A stretch of DNA of 64,000 nucleotides from Cotesia glomerata. Taxonomy: Eukaryota; Arthropoda; Insecta; Hymenoptera; Braconidae. Below are positions 23,022 to 34,055 of the stretch, in pieces. The translations under genes were made by a program, and so were the position numbers. Within the stretch, counting starts at the first letter, position 1; each line of letters opens with the position of its first letter. The stretch covers positions 22,495,603 through 22,559,602 of the forward strand of contig NC_058161.1 of assembly GCF_020080835.1 (NCBI RefSeq), in the 5' to 3' direction. The notes beneath the pieces were generated by a model. It did no database searches. It saw only the letters and a list, made by a program, of their open reading frames with translations, and was not told the origin of the DNA.

Positions 23022-24954
23022 TTAAAATAGTTTATTTGGTTTATAATCAATGAAATATCTATAAACCTTTCTACCAATATGGCGAGATTGTACTTGAGCT
23101 TTTAATATATTGGTTTTATCTCTGGCAAACTGAATATTTAAATTATCTGATTCATCCATCATCTCAGCTAAATATGATATTGCTTGTTTATATTGATAGA
23201 AACCAGTAAACAAAAGTTTCAAATCCTTTTCAGTCATTTCTGGAAAATCTACCAAATTACTAGACAGAATTGTTTCAAATGGAAGTTTTTTCCTCTGCCA
23301 ACCATTTTTTTCTACTTCTTCAGCTAGTGTATTATCATTAGAATCTCTTATCATTAGAGGTTTCAACAATTTCATCTGGATACTCTATATCAGAAATTAG
23401 ACGTTTGTTGTACTCATTGTGAAGAAATGATGCAATTTTATAAAAACTACCGATTCTTGGTAACATTTTATTGTCGAACTTTTGGTCAAGTAGATGATAT
23501 TTTTGTTTTAGCATTCCGTGAACTGCTTCGACTACCCAACGAATTTTTGTGACATATCTTGTCTCATTAGATTCAGCAGTTGTTAAACGATTTCGTTTGC
23601 CTTTTAATGCCGGCATCAACACTTGAAAACCTTTTTGTTCCAAGTGCGCCTGAACGTCACAAAATCCTCGATCAACAACAAAAACATCACCAGGTTTCAG
23701 TAGATTGCAAATACCGTTAGGAGTATCAATGATGTCTTTCATAATAGTAGCATCATTCACATTAGCAAGGTAGGGCCCTAACATATCTACAATAAATCGG
23801 TTTATCGTAAAAATGGTAAATGGCTTACATAACGATACTTTTTTTTGGCCAGAGTAAGACTTTCTTTGATACGCGTTATTCGAGATCTTTTGATGACGAG
23901 CATACGTTCCATCACAAATCAAGAAAAGCTTATCACTGCGATCAGCAAACAAACTTTTTCAAAGTGGTGATGAATTATTTTCAATGATATCATCTTGAGA
24001 CACAGATCGAAAACTAAAATACTGAGGTAAAACATCTCTTTTAAATGATTGTATCACTTGATCACAATATTTTGAAACCAGTTGTTCATTTTCCAACTGT
24101 AAAGTCGCCGATATTAATCTGTTTGAGTTACCAGTACGTAGCTTGAATAAAAAAACGACGAGAGCTTGAGTAACTGTACGAGAATCTGTATTTCTCATAG
24201 TAATTAATAAATCCCGCAATTCGATTATGTCTTCACGTTTCAACCCAGTAAATATGTAAAGTTGTTCATCAGGTATATGAAAATCATCTATTTTATCAAT
24301 CAACGTAGAGTCACATTCAACAGCCAAGCTTTCCATCATTTTAGTTAATTCTGACGATTTTAAAAAACTCCAATTAGAATAAACTCTTAATAAATTCAAA
24401 TCTTCAGCATAGAAGCGCTTTTTTAAGAGATGATCGCTGCAACATCGATTTCCATCCGGAAAAAAAAATTCGTTTTTTAATAAAGCATTGCATACGGGCA
24501 TCTTGAGGAACAACTACCATATTCCGGTTTGAAACAGAACATACACAACAATATCTATGAGTTGCAACTGTTCTTTTAATTTGAACTTCAATACATTCTT
24601 CTGTATCATCATCACATAAAAACTCTAAATTAAATGATCGATCATCAGTACTTGACTGAGACAAAGTCATCGTTGATAGGTTTGATTCAGTTCTTTCTAA
24701 TAATTCACTCGAATCTGAAGGTAATTGATCCTCCAATGCTATATCCTGATCCTCATCAAGTCTCGGGTTCTTGTATTTTTTGGAACGACAATTAAAACAT
24801 AAAATATCACCAACTACAATTGGATGATAAAAAATCGTTGAAAAATCTTCAACATCTTCATCAGATTGTATATAATTCGGAGTTCCTCTCGTTTATTTTT
24901 TTTATGAATTTTGAACAAATGCAACACTGAATTATTTGCTCTAGGTGTCGACAT
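23022..24954 (-). pseudogene. PIF/Harbinger-like DDE transposase (DDE_Tnp_4 type), frameshifted
   Basis: This is the transposase of a cut-and-paste DNA element. On the minus strand it starts near 24954 (MSTPRANNSV). The N-terminal part has cysteine pairs (ILCFNCR; YCCVCSV; RCCSDH) that probably bind zinc. The catalytic part shows all three acidic residues: D in LICDGTYARHQK, D in FVVDRGFCDV and E in WVVEAVHGMLKQK, with SYSGQKKVSLCKPF between them. This pattern fits the DDE_Tnp_4 domain of PIF/Harbinger-related elements, perhaps the ISL2EU branch. Phase changes near 24850, 24480 and 23360 and an in-frame TGA at 23959 (probably a former Arg codon) make it inactive. I could not find TIRs, so the element boundaries are unknown. 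Confidence 0.8.
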
Positions 24955-25202
24955 ATTTTCACTTAAATAAGAATATAACCAGATAAAATTAACTATTGAA
25001 TACAAATAAAGGCACGACCAGTTTTCAATTAGAATGTCAACAGTACGTAATTTTGAGGTTATCGGCAGAAATAGTGGATTTTCATGAAAACAAAAAACAG
25101 TGTTACAAGTTTTGAATTACAGTGCTATCTCATGGTTTCTGAATGAACTGAAAGTTGAGCGGGAAAGTATAAATTATCTGAAAACTAATTGAATTATGTA
25201 AA
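24955..25202. other. Unassigned spacer
   Basis: About 250 bases between the transposase start and the first GATC-word tract. It could contain the 5' UTR and left end of the transposon, but no terminal repeat is visible. Confidence 0.3.
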
Positions 25203-26470
25203 CACGAGAGAAAAAAAGTTTAGATCTGCTCTGATCAAATTTGATCTGAGCAGATCAGATTTGATCTAAATTTAGATCTAAGTAGATATGGACAGATCTA
25301 ATTTAATCTGCATGGATCAAACCAGATAAAGTTTGATTAAAATGAAATTGAAAAGTAGATACGAATAGATCTGTTCTGATCAAACTAGATCCGGTCTGAT
25401 CAAATTAGACCAATCCAGATCAAGTTTGATCAAAATTAAATTAAAAATTAGATATAAATAGACCTGACTTGATCTATGCAGATCTAATTTAATCTGATTA
25501 TTACGCGGGAAAAAAAGTTTAGTTATGATCAGATCAAGTTAGATCAAATCAGATCAAGCTTGATGAATATATGTAATCATAAAGGTGATATGGATAGATC
25601 TACTTAGGTACGTTTTTTTATACTTTATGTTCTAATAAATAGCTTTTACAAATGCACTAACTTTGATCACGTTTTTTTTATTTAATACAAATTATAACCG
25701 GATGTTATTGTTTCAATAGAAACTTTAAGTATTCTTCTTTACAATCACGTGCATGAAACCTGGTGTTAAGTAATTTATTTATTTCTAATTAATCATCAAA
25801 ATTGTTGAAGATCAAGAATTCTCAATTTTCAAAAATTTATAACTCAGAAACTATCAATTTACGGCAAATTTTATAAGAGTAATTTTCATCTTAAAATTGC
25901 CTAAAATATTGAAAAAGAAATATCAGATCTCAAAAAAAAATTATTTATCAAATAACTGTTCAAACGAATGGCTATAAACAATAGATGGCCCGGGATTTCG
26001 CAAAAATGACTGCGACATTCGGTTTCAGCGGGTCAAAATACATAAAGTAATCATATTTTGTACACCGACCTCAAAATTTTATGAAAAAATAATACAGCGC
26101 CAACACTATTATCTGAAGAGTAACTCAGTCAGGTACTTCTAGTAGCTGAATGGTACGCTCTGGGACTGACATGCAGGAGGACCCATTTTCGAATCTCCAA
26201 CATCGCAAATAGTTTTTCAACGATAATTCGACTTTAAATCACGGAAAATCGATATAAAATACATAATTTCTAATTAGCAAGTAGAAATACAATAAATTTC
26301 ACTATTATTTTTATCTTATGAACTTTTTTATAAATCGATTCTGTTTCAATCGAACCAGATCTGAACAGATCAGATTTGATCTAATCAGATCAAATTTGAT
26401 CTGGACAAAATGCAGATCTGCTCAGATCTGATGAATTTGATCAGAGCAGATCTAAACTTTTTTTCCCGGG
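25203..26470. mobile_element. Word-array element, GATC words, tRNA-like core
   Basis: The left end (GAGAGAAAAAAAGTTTAG, then ATCTGCTCTGATC) and the inverted right end (CCCGGGAAAAAAAGTTTAG, then ATCTGCTCTGATC) match. Inside, 25220-25560 and 26355-26455 are dense in AGATCTGATC-like words in both orientations. A second inner start, GCGGGAAAAAAAGTTTAG, at about 25508 suggests two elements joined or nested. The core contains a tRNA-like block (26130-26212). An inverted second copy begins at 33452. Confidence 0.7.
26130..26212 (+). repeat. tRNA-like sequence with A and B boxes (SINE-like core)
   Basis: TAGCTGAATGGTA at 26142-26154 fits a Pol III A box and TTCGAATCTC at about 26188 a B box, spaced as in tRNA genes. 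The other copy (33738-33815, minus strand) has the better B box GGTTCGAATCC. Stems do not pair well enough for a working tRNA, and no anticodon arm is convincing. It is best read as a tRNA-derived core. Confidence 0.6.
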
Positions 26471-27033
26471 CAATAGTATTTGATACAGATTTAATTATTA
26501 TAGTTAGAAATAAAGATTATAATAATAAATATAGTTCATTATATGTAAACAATTACTTTTATATGAGCGTTCTGAATTTATTTCGTTGTTTTTACCAGTA
26601 CAATATTCACAAAAGCTTTGTAGTTTATCATTTTAGAAGTTAATCATGAAAAAAAAAATCGATTTTTGCGCAAAAAATCGATTTTTATTTTTTTTCGATA
26701 TGTGGTATCCTTAAAAAAAATTTCCCAAGCTCATAATTTCGTCGGAAATTGAATGGGACATTAAAAAAAAATAGTCTCATATTTTTATGATTATCGTAAC
26801 ACTCTTAAAAATCAAAATTAAAAATAAAACCTCGTTTTTTTTTTTAGGTTCTTACGGGCAAATATGGCTCTTATTTTTTTTCCATAACACGACCATCATG
26901 CCCTAAAACATATCTGGTTACTAGATCATTCGATTAACAAGACGCAGAGAATAACAATTTTTATTTATTTTTAGTATTTTTCGATTTATTCAGACGTGGT
27001 AGTAGATAAAAATCTGAAACTTGCTGTATCGAA
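26471..27033. other. Unassigned AT-rich sequence
   Basis: It contains AAAATCGATTTTTGCGC-type palindromes at 26655-26700 and homopolymer runs. No coding and no match to other repeats in the window that I can see. Confidence 0.3.
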
Positions 27034-27519
27034 GTCAAGCCGTTTAAAAGATATCGAGCCTCAAACTTCAGACTGTTAAAAATTACGGTTTGTTTTCGTC
27101 TTAAACACAAGAAAATCAATTTATATGTATTAAAAACCCATTATTATTAACTTTAGAATAATAATATGCATATATTTAATAGAATGCTTGTCCAAAATTC
27201 TTAATAATTTGACAAATGCTAATTTTTATTAATTATTAACAAAAAATATTTACTTATGGGTCATTCCATGTCAAATCAAACAATAGTTGAAAACAAACAC
27301 TTTCGACTTGGACAAATTTTGGAAACCTGGAATTATTAAATAATAAATTGGTTTCAACTCCTTTTTTTTCTTTTTCAATAGCCCTAAGTGTCCCCTATCA
27401 AACAAACGAAAGTCTATTCTTGTATCTGTAATAGCGTTCGAGATATTACAAAATCAAAATTGAAAAACTGGAAAAATTAGAAAATTTCGAACTTGCATAT
27501 CTTTTGAAAAAAAAAAAAA

Positions 27520-30020
27520 AGGTATGTGTGCGATTCACACACGATAGAAGTGAAACTTCAGTGAATCGACAAAAGAATGAGATGAATATTTATAACAAGG
27601 GTAGGATAATTACAAAGTTTAATTGTTCAAAAATGAAAGTATTTTGATTAATTTTAAAAGATATTTTATATTTTATTTAACATATGTTACATAATCTATT
27701 ACTCAAGTTCCATATTTTCAGTTTCAACAAATGATACAAGAGGCTTATGATAACTAAAATACGATACAAATATTTTAGTTTCAATTTGGTTGATATATCT
27801 TTGGAACACTGCATCTATTACCGTTTTTGATCTTGTAGTTGATTGAGTGCGATTGTTACACATTTTTAAATAAAATGTTGTATCGAGAAACTCAATCAAA
27901 GGAAGCGCTGTATCTGATGCAAAATTTATGTTAAAATCCCCACTTAAAATCATCGGAATTTTATCATAATTCTTTTTGAGAATTCGCGATACCTCTGGGG
28001 TATATTTGATCAAATTTTCATGTATAAATTCAATAACTGATTTTATTGATTGGTTGGGAAAGATGTAAATTGCTACGATCAAAATTAAATCTCCTTGGTC
28101 ATTTCTGCTCTCACAGGCACATATTTCTCCAACTTTCGAAAGCTGAACAGACAATGATTCTAGCTGTTGTGCATTGAGATCCATTTGTGGCGTAACAACA
28201 CGGGCTCCATCATTTACGTTGTGATAAATTGCTACTCCGCCTGCCCTCGTACGTGGTCTTTTGTAATTAACAACAATATTAAAATTTGGAATGTCTACAA
28301 TATCTTCATTATTCATCCATGTCTCCGAAAGAATTAAAAAATTTGACGATGACACTATATTGTCATGTTGCAGATCTTGTACATGAGCTCGTAAGCTTTG
28401 ACAGTTAAAGGTAAACAGTGACATCCCTTTTCTTTTATTTAAGAAATCATATAAAACATTTGTAATTGTCTCAAGTCGATTCAAGTTCAGCCTTCGAAAT
28501 TCATGTTGTAGATCAATTGTAGATACTGACGCTCTTCGGCCATGGTAAAATTTTTTATGATTTGTAGTTGAAACGAGATATAAGCCGTTTATTGATGTAA
28601 CTCGTGATAATGCGACGTACAGGAGTTGTTGAACGTGTGATTTATCATATTCATATACAATCTCACCAAAAGTAGCTCCCTGGGACTTGTGAATCGTCAT
28701 TGCACATGCAGAGACTAATGGGAAATGATTACGTTTTACAATAACGGTTTTATTAGGTACTAGTGGTATAGATGATGTTCTGCGATCTATTGGTACTGCC
28801 AGTGGATGAAGATTATTTTTTGAATTGATGCCGCTGCCTTTCTTCTCAATTTTTCTCCGATTTTTGGAGATTCTGGAAATTCTAGCCATAAACGACCTAT
28901 CTCTCCTTTGTCATTATATTCAATGAAAATTAATTTTCCCGTCGCACCATTTGCTAATCCATCTGATACATCGATGTTAGTTGTTATCATGTATGGTTTG
29001 TTCAAAACCAATGTAATTTGATATGGCAAACCTCCTGTATCAATAGTTGACATTTTATGTAATTTTTGACGCATAGAAGTTTGCTGTTCAACATTTCTAC
29101 ATCCAATATATATATCAGTTGCCTCTGAATTCACTTTTTCTTCTATAGAATTCAAAATTTTATTGTTGTATTCAGCAACTGAATGATTATTAAAAACAAT
29201 CGTATACCGTCTGGACAAAGTCTCTCAGCTTCTTCTTCAGAGTAAATCCGTGACTCAATTAAATCTAGCTCTTCCTGATCTAACAACTGTCCATTACCAA
29301 TTTTTGTTAATATTGTTGCAAAACTTTGATTAGCTTGTCGCATAACTTCGTTTAGTTCGAAAAATTTCAACCCTCGCCATAGTGTTGAACCTGCTATTTG
29401 TCGTTTTATTTGTTTGTAAATTGGGGTAGCACGAACTGGCGGTAGTTGACGTAGATCACCAATCAAAATTATATCTAATCCACCAAAATGGACTTCAAAA
29501 TTACCGGTGATTTGCTTTAACCTTGAATCTATTTGGGACAACAACTCGGCTCCAATCATACTAATTTCATCGATAATCAATACACGAACATATTTAAAAA
29601 GTGATCTATATTGTTGGGCTACTTCAATTGATAAAGGAAGCAACTTTGAAAGACTTATCTTCAGTGCAGTGTGTGTACAGTGTACAGTAAGCTCACGTAG
29701 TTTTCACATGCACTACACACGTTAAATGCTCAAATACAAGCACGTATTAAACAGTGTGCAATATACATACACACTGACATCTGCTCTCTCGCTCTGGCTC
29801 ACAAATTACAGGCGACTATGCTTAGAAGACGGGAGTGGGGACGCTACGAAGTATGGCACAAAGAGGAGAGACCGATAATATACAAATTGTATGTATATTT
29901 CTGTCTCATTCTTTCCCCTGGCTTCATCCTACACATTTTTGTATTTGTGTCTCTTACCTGTCGTTTTTTCGTTGCATCCGGTTTGAAATCACAACGATTC
30001 TAAAGAAGTTTCACTTCAAA
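27520..30020 (-). mobile_element. Helentron (Helitron2-type), internally deleted
   Basis: Both ends carry GAAGTGAAACTTC: at about 27548, and inverted at about 30005 (GAAGTTTCACTTC). On the coding (minus) strand the 3' end has this repeat followed by a hairpin, GTGTG...CACAC, at 27526-27543 and then a T run. Subterminal inverted repeats, a hairpin near the 3' end and insertion between T bases are known Helentron features. About 29690-30000, where the Rep region and helicase start should be, is unrelated non-coding sequence. Confidence 0.7.
27699..29690 (-). pseudogene. Helentron PIF1 helicase fused to an endonuclease domain
   Basis: This is the C-terminal part of a Helentron RepHel-EN protein on the minus strand. 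Helicase motifs seen are VLIIDEISMIG (II), IILIGDLRQLPPV (III), AMTIHKSQGATFGEIVYE (V) and LLYVALSRV (VI). The Walker A region upstream is lost; recognisable coding begins at about 29670 (ALKISLSKLLPLS). After a short linker comes an endonuclease/exonuclease/phosphatase-type domain: FNCQSLRAH, FLILSETWMN, GGVAIYH, ILSGDFNINF and YFSYHKPL. A C-terminal endonuclease fusion is typical of Helentrons and absent from ordinary Helitrons such as the one at 4448. Two phase changes, near 29205 (in a T run) and near 28840, break the frame, so it is inactive. Confidence 0.87.
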
Positions 30021-30362
30021 AATTTTTTTTTCTTTTTAGAGAACTTCGTTATATGATAAAAGAAAACTTCTGACCAAAATTTGTCCAAATCGAAAGTGTT
30101 TGTTTTCAACTATTGTTTGATTTGACATGGAATGACCCATAAGTAAATATTTTTCGTTAATAATTAATAAAAATTAGCATTTGTCAAATTATTAAGAATT
30201 TTGGACAAGCATTCTATTAAATATATGCATATTATTATTCTAAAGTTAATAATAATGGGTTTTTCATACATATAAATTGATTTTCTTGTGTTTAAGACGA
30301 AAACAAACCGTAATTTTTAACAGTCTGAAGTTTGAGGCTCGATATTTTTTAAACGGCTTGAC

Positions 30363-30666
30363 ATACGCAAAATTTCAATCAGACCTTTTTTGTAGAGAAT
30401 TTAATTGCCTATAAGATAAAGGTTTAGTTTTATCTATGAAGTAGCTCGTTGTCACGTAACAGAATTCCAAACTTTAAAAGAATATTTTTCTATGTTATTT
30501 AAATGGGAAATAGAAATTACTTGACGCCACCTCTAAATATTAATATTAAGAACACATATTTTCAGAGGATCTTTTTTTAGAGATGCTCTGACGATTTCTC
30601 AATGTTCGTTGAAAAAAAAAAATATTCGATTTTTTTGATACACTCTAGTACACATACACATACACA
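30363..30666. repeat. Single arm of an AGRGTG-type TIR element
   Basis: The stretch ends TTTTTGATACACTCTAG at about 30651. Its inner blocks ('gtagagaatttaattgcct', 'tgttatttaaatgggaaat') also occur at 16540-16670 and inverted at 30810-30920. It is a lone arm; no partner was found. (ACAT)n follows to 30666. Confidence 0.45.
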
Positions 30667-31139
30667 TTAGGGTGTGTCATTCTAAGGCGATATTTTTTTT
30701 TTTATTGGTATACCAGAAAATTTGGTAGTTTATAGAAAATAAAAAATTATGCCGCTGTGCTAAAGGGTTTAAGTCCAATAGCGGCTTAGCTCATCAAAAA
30801 GTTCGATTTCCCATTTAAATAACAAAGGAAATATTTTTTTTTGTTTCAAGTAGATTTTTCGTTGTTAAAAAAATTTTTTTTTCTAAAAATTTTCTTATGA
30901 CTTTTGTAGGAAATTAAACTCTCTACAAAAATATCTCTTTAGTCGTAGACTGTAGAACCACTAGTTTCGAAGTTATAGCCCGTCGAACGGTATCATTTAA
31001 AAAAATACACATTAAATTCCATTTAATTTTCAATTTATTGCTCTTACATGAATAATTTAATTTTTTTGTACTTTGCTGAGCATTTAAATTTTAAATTAAA
31101 TTATTGATTCATTTTAACACAATAATCTAAGTCAAATTA

Positions 31140-31375
31140 TTGTTAATTAATCATGAATAGGCATGGACAGGCCTGATCAGATATAAACAGGCATGAGCGT
31201 ATTTAACCCTTCAGACATGAACAGGGATGAACAGGCATGGGCAGGTATGATCAGGCTTGAGCGTATTTAACGCTTCAGACATGAACAGACATGAACAGGC
31301 ATGAACTAGTCTAATTCCAGGCCTGATAATACATGAACAGGCATGAGGAGGTCTGATCGTTTTTTTCCGGGATAG
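31140..31375. repeat. Word array, CAGGCATGAACAGG word
   Basis: At least twelve variants of ACAGGCATGA occur, interspersed with forms of CCTGATCAG and 'gcgtatttaac'. The right boundary TTTTTTTCCGGG at about 31362-31373 matches the CCCGGGAAAAAAA end of the GATC element. The left boundary is not clear. Confidence 0.65.
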
Positions 31376-31389
31376 ATCTGATCACACTT

Positions 31390-31838
31390 GCATATTCAGA
31401 GATGTGATAAAAATTTTTTCTATGACCAAAAAGTTGTTTTTGCCATCACAAAATGTGCAAAACTATTTTTATCATTACGTTTGAATAATTTTGAAATAAA
31501 AAAATTTATTACATTTCCTAAGGGAAGTTTTGGTCTGCTTTGCTCCTGCCTAATATTAAAATCATTGCTTATGTTATTATTTAAATAAATGTGATGTAAT
31601 AATGAGATTCGGTTAAATAAATAAATTATGAAGATCCAAATATAATATAAAATCAATTTTTATATTATATCTATGATAAACTTATTTGATACATTATGTA
31701 CTTCATAAAATTTTTGACTCATAAGATAGCAGCACAGCAGGCAAGAACTTCAAGGCGCACGGATATCACCAAAGTTAAGCAGCATTGAGTGTCGTTAGTA
31801 GTTGGATGGGTGACTGCTGGTGTTACAGCCGTACAATA
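31390..31838 (+). repeat. Composite repeat: body plus 5S rRNA-like sequence
   Basis: 31722-31838 reads like a degenerate 5S rRNA gene: CACCAAAGTTAAGCAGCATT, then GTTAGTAGTTGGATGGGTGAC and TGCTGGTGTTACAGCC match the conserved 5S core and internal control region. The 330 bases upstream (31390-31710) recur in inverted orientation at 38505-38790, again next to a 5S-like block, so body and 5S travel together. Mismatches in the stems make a working 5S gene unlikely. Confidence 0.65.
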
Positions 31839-32126
31839 ACGCGGTATAAGAACCCACACGGGTTCTACGAGGATACCTTCCCTCGTATTCTTTGATGAAA
31901 GACAACATTTGATCCGTGGTGTTTGGTGGTTTTATACACCCAGATCGTAATTTTCGGAAGGGAGTTAAATTTTGTTATTGGTCTAAAGTTGCAAATTTGA
32001 CAGAACGTGGACAGTGCTCATTTCTTAATCGAGGTGTTGTCCGAGTGATTGTCGAAATTTATAAAGTGCAAGCGTTGAACTTTTCGTCGACAGGGGAGAG
32101 CCCTCGCGTGTTATATGAGGCAACGC
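31839..32126. other. Unassigned interior of the TIR element
   Basis: This GC-richer stretch holds a local inverted repeat, AACCCACACGGGTT. An open frame crosses it, but codon usage and sequence resemble no family I know. It may be part of the element's own interior. Confidence 0.3.
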
Positions 32127-32147
32127 CGGATATAACATATATATATC

Positions 32148-32230
<83 letters not shown>
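32127..32230. repeat. (TA)n followed by (TG)n
   Basis: An about 40-base TA tract runs into an about 56-base TG tract at 32175-32230, at the start of a repeat A unit. It is an unoccupied example of the tract type that carries the LINE insertions at 17670 and 50881. Confidence 0.95.
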
Positions 32231-32933
32231 AAGTAAACCTCTCATAACTTTTGAACAGCTTGACCGATTTGATCGCGGTTAGTGCCATTCGAAAGGGCTT
32301 GACCAAACTTAAATTTTGAATATACTTTGGAACGATTCGGACCCGTAGATTTTGAGAAATCGCAAAAAAAAACTACAAAAAAAAATTTTTTCAAATGTGG
32401 TTTTTTTGGAATAACTTTTAAACGGCTTCACCGATCAAATCCAAAAACTAATCAGCTCTTAACATTAAAAAACCACGTCGATCGCCACCAGTCCGGTCAA
32501 AATCGGTTGATTCGTTCGTGAGTTATCGTTGAAGAAAGAAAACCGAAAGAAGTGTTTTTTCAGAATTACTCCGAAATTTTTTGCTCTATCAATTAAAACT
32601 TGCAAATTATATATGAAACTTGAAAAACTGCGTCGAATGCCACTAACCGCGTGGAAATCGGTTCATTCATTCTAAAGTTATTGCGATTTGAAAATTCAAA
32701 AAATAGTGTTTTATCAAATTTCTATCAAACTTTTGAGCTCAAAGAGCTCAAAAGCATACAAAAGCTTTTTTTTGAGCTTGGAGAGCTCAAAATAATACAC
32801 AAATTGTATTTATGAGCTCGAAGAGCTCAAAAACGTCATAAGTGCGATTTCAAGCGTTTAGGTATAGAATTGGCGGGAAGTTGCAGGGATGGCCTTCAGG
32901 ATCAACCGTTTTCCTAATTTTTTTAAATGTTAC
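32231..32933 (+). repeat. Repeat A unit
   Basis: The unit begins 'ggaagtaaacctctcataac' after (TG)n and ends GCGGGAAGTTGCAGGGATGG plus 'cgttttcctaattttt' at about 32930, where the right arm of the enclosing TIR element begins. It contains four GAGCTC-centred hairpins at 32730-32830. It is nearly identical to 34791-35430. No long open frame is present. Confidence 0.75.
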
Positions 32934-33230
32934 CGTTCGACGGGCTATAACTTTGAAACTAATGGTTCTACACTCTTCGACCAAAGAGATATTTCTGTAG
33001 AGAATTTAATTTTCTACAAGAACCATAGGAAGGTTTTTTGAAAAAAACGGAACAAATAAAAAATATTTCCTGTGTTATTTAAATGGGAAATCGAACTTTT
33101 TGATGAGCTAAGCCGCTATTGGACTTAAATCCTTTAGCACAGCGGCATAATTTTTTATTTTCTATAAACTACCAAATTTTCTGGTATACCAGTAAAAAAA
33201 AAAATATCGCCTTAAAATGACACACCCTAA

Positions 33231-33451
33231 TACACATACATACACACACATACATACATACATACAGACACCATCTCCGGGATAGTCAGGAAAGCTTCCT
33301 GAGACCGTAAAACGTCGAGATCTGATGAAAACTCGATTTTTGCAAAACGGGGTGAAAACAATAACTTCCCGATTTTTTAAAATCTTCGATTTTCTTAGCG
33401 GGAAGTTAAAAAAAGGGAAAGATTTTATCAGAAACTTCGAATGATTTAATT
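33231..33451 (-). repeat. ACAT tract and inverted repeat A head
   Basis: (ACAT)n at 33231-33267 is followed by 'gaaaactcgatttttgcaaa' and TTAGCGGGAAGTTAAAAA. This is the head of repeat A in reverse, as at 56180-56280. Confidence 0.6.
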
Positions 33452-34055
33452 ACCCGGAAAAAAAAGTTTAGATCTGCTCTGATCAAATCAGATCAAATTC
33501 ATCAGATTTGAGCAGATCTGCATTTTGACCAGATCTGTCCAGATCAAATTTGATCTGATTAGATCAAATCTGATCTGTTCAGATCTGGTTGGATTGAAAC
33601 AGAATCGATTTATAAAAAAGTTTATTAAATAAAAATAATGGTAAAATTTATTTTATTTCTACTTTCAAATTAGAAATTATGTATTTTATATCAGTTTTCC
33701 GTGATTTAAAGTCGAATTATCGTTGAAAAACAAATTGCAATGTTGGGGATTCGAACCTGGGTCCTCCTGCATGTCAGTCCCAGAGCGTACCATTCAGCTA
33801 CTAGAAGTACCTGACTGAGTTACTCTTCAGATAATAGTGTAGGCGCTGTATTATCTTTTCGTATAATTTTGGGGTCGGTGTACAAAATATGATTACTTTA
33901 AGCATTTTGACCCACTGCAACCGAATATCGCAGTCATTTTTGCGAAATCCCGGGCCATCTATTGTTTGTAGCCATTTGTTTAAACAATTATTTGATAAAT
34001 AATTTTTTTTGAGATCAGATATTTTTTTTCAATATTTTAGGCAATTTTAAGATTA
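33452..34055. mobile_element. Second GATC-word element, inverted and truncated
   Basis: It begins CCGGAAAAAAAAGTTTAG and continues with ATCTGCTCTGATC words to about 33600. It then follows the interior of the 25203-26470 element in reverse, including the tRNA-like block at 33738-33815 (minus strand, B box GGTTCGAATCC) and 'gggccatctattg'. It stops at about 34055, where the GCAGCCGAAATGGAAGTAG repeat begins. Confidence 0.75.

Larger units (their letters stand above)
27034..30362. mobile_element. Long inverted repeat (about 300-bp arms) enclosing a Helentron
   Basis: GTCAAGCCGTTT at 27034 pairs with AAACGGCTTGAC ending at 30362. The match runs inward through 'cctcaaacttcagactg' and GGGTCATTCCATGTCAAATC to about 27330 and 30050. 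The GGGTCATTCC word resembles the terminus of the element at 6640, so the transposon end may lie there, with extra inverted sequence outside. The middle is filled by a deleted Helentron, not by a matching transposase. Confidence 0.75.
30667..33230. mobile_element. TIR element, TTAGGGTGTGTCATT ends, about 310-bp arms
   Basis: TTAGGGTGTGTCATT at 30667 is mirrored by AATGACACACCCTAA ending at 33230. The arms match inward through TGCCGCTGTGCTAAAGG-like sequence and CCCGTCGAACGGTA to about 31010 and 32934. Both flanks are ACAT repeats. The interior has no transposase; it is packed with other repeats: a word array, a 5S-like unit, (TA)n(TG)n and repeat A. Confidence 0.8.

Noticed and set aside
29818..30056. 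Small plus-strand frames beside the Helentron
   Set aside because: No recognisable motif, overlapping in two phases; they lie in the Helentron's non-coding 5' remnant.
31722..31838. A functional 5S rRNA gene
   Set aside because: The 5' half is strongly diverged, stems do not pair, and the second copy is truncated; it behaves as a dispersed repeat.
33738..33815. A functional tRNA gene on the minus strand
   Set aside because: A and B boxes are present, but acceptor, anticodon and T stems do not form; the sequence recurs inside a transposon-like unit.
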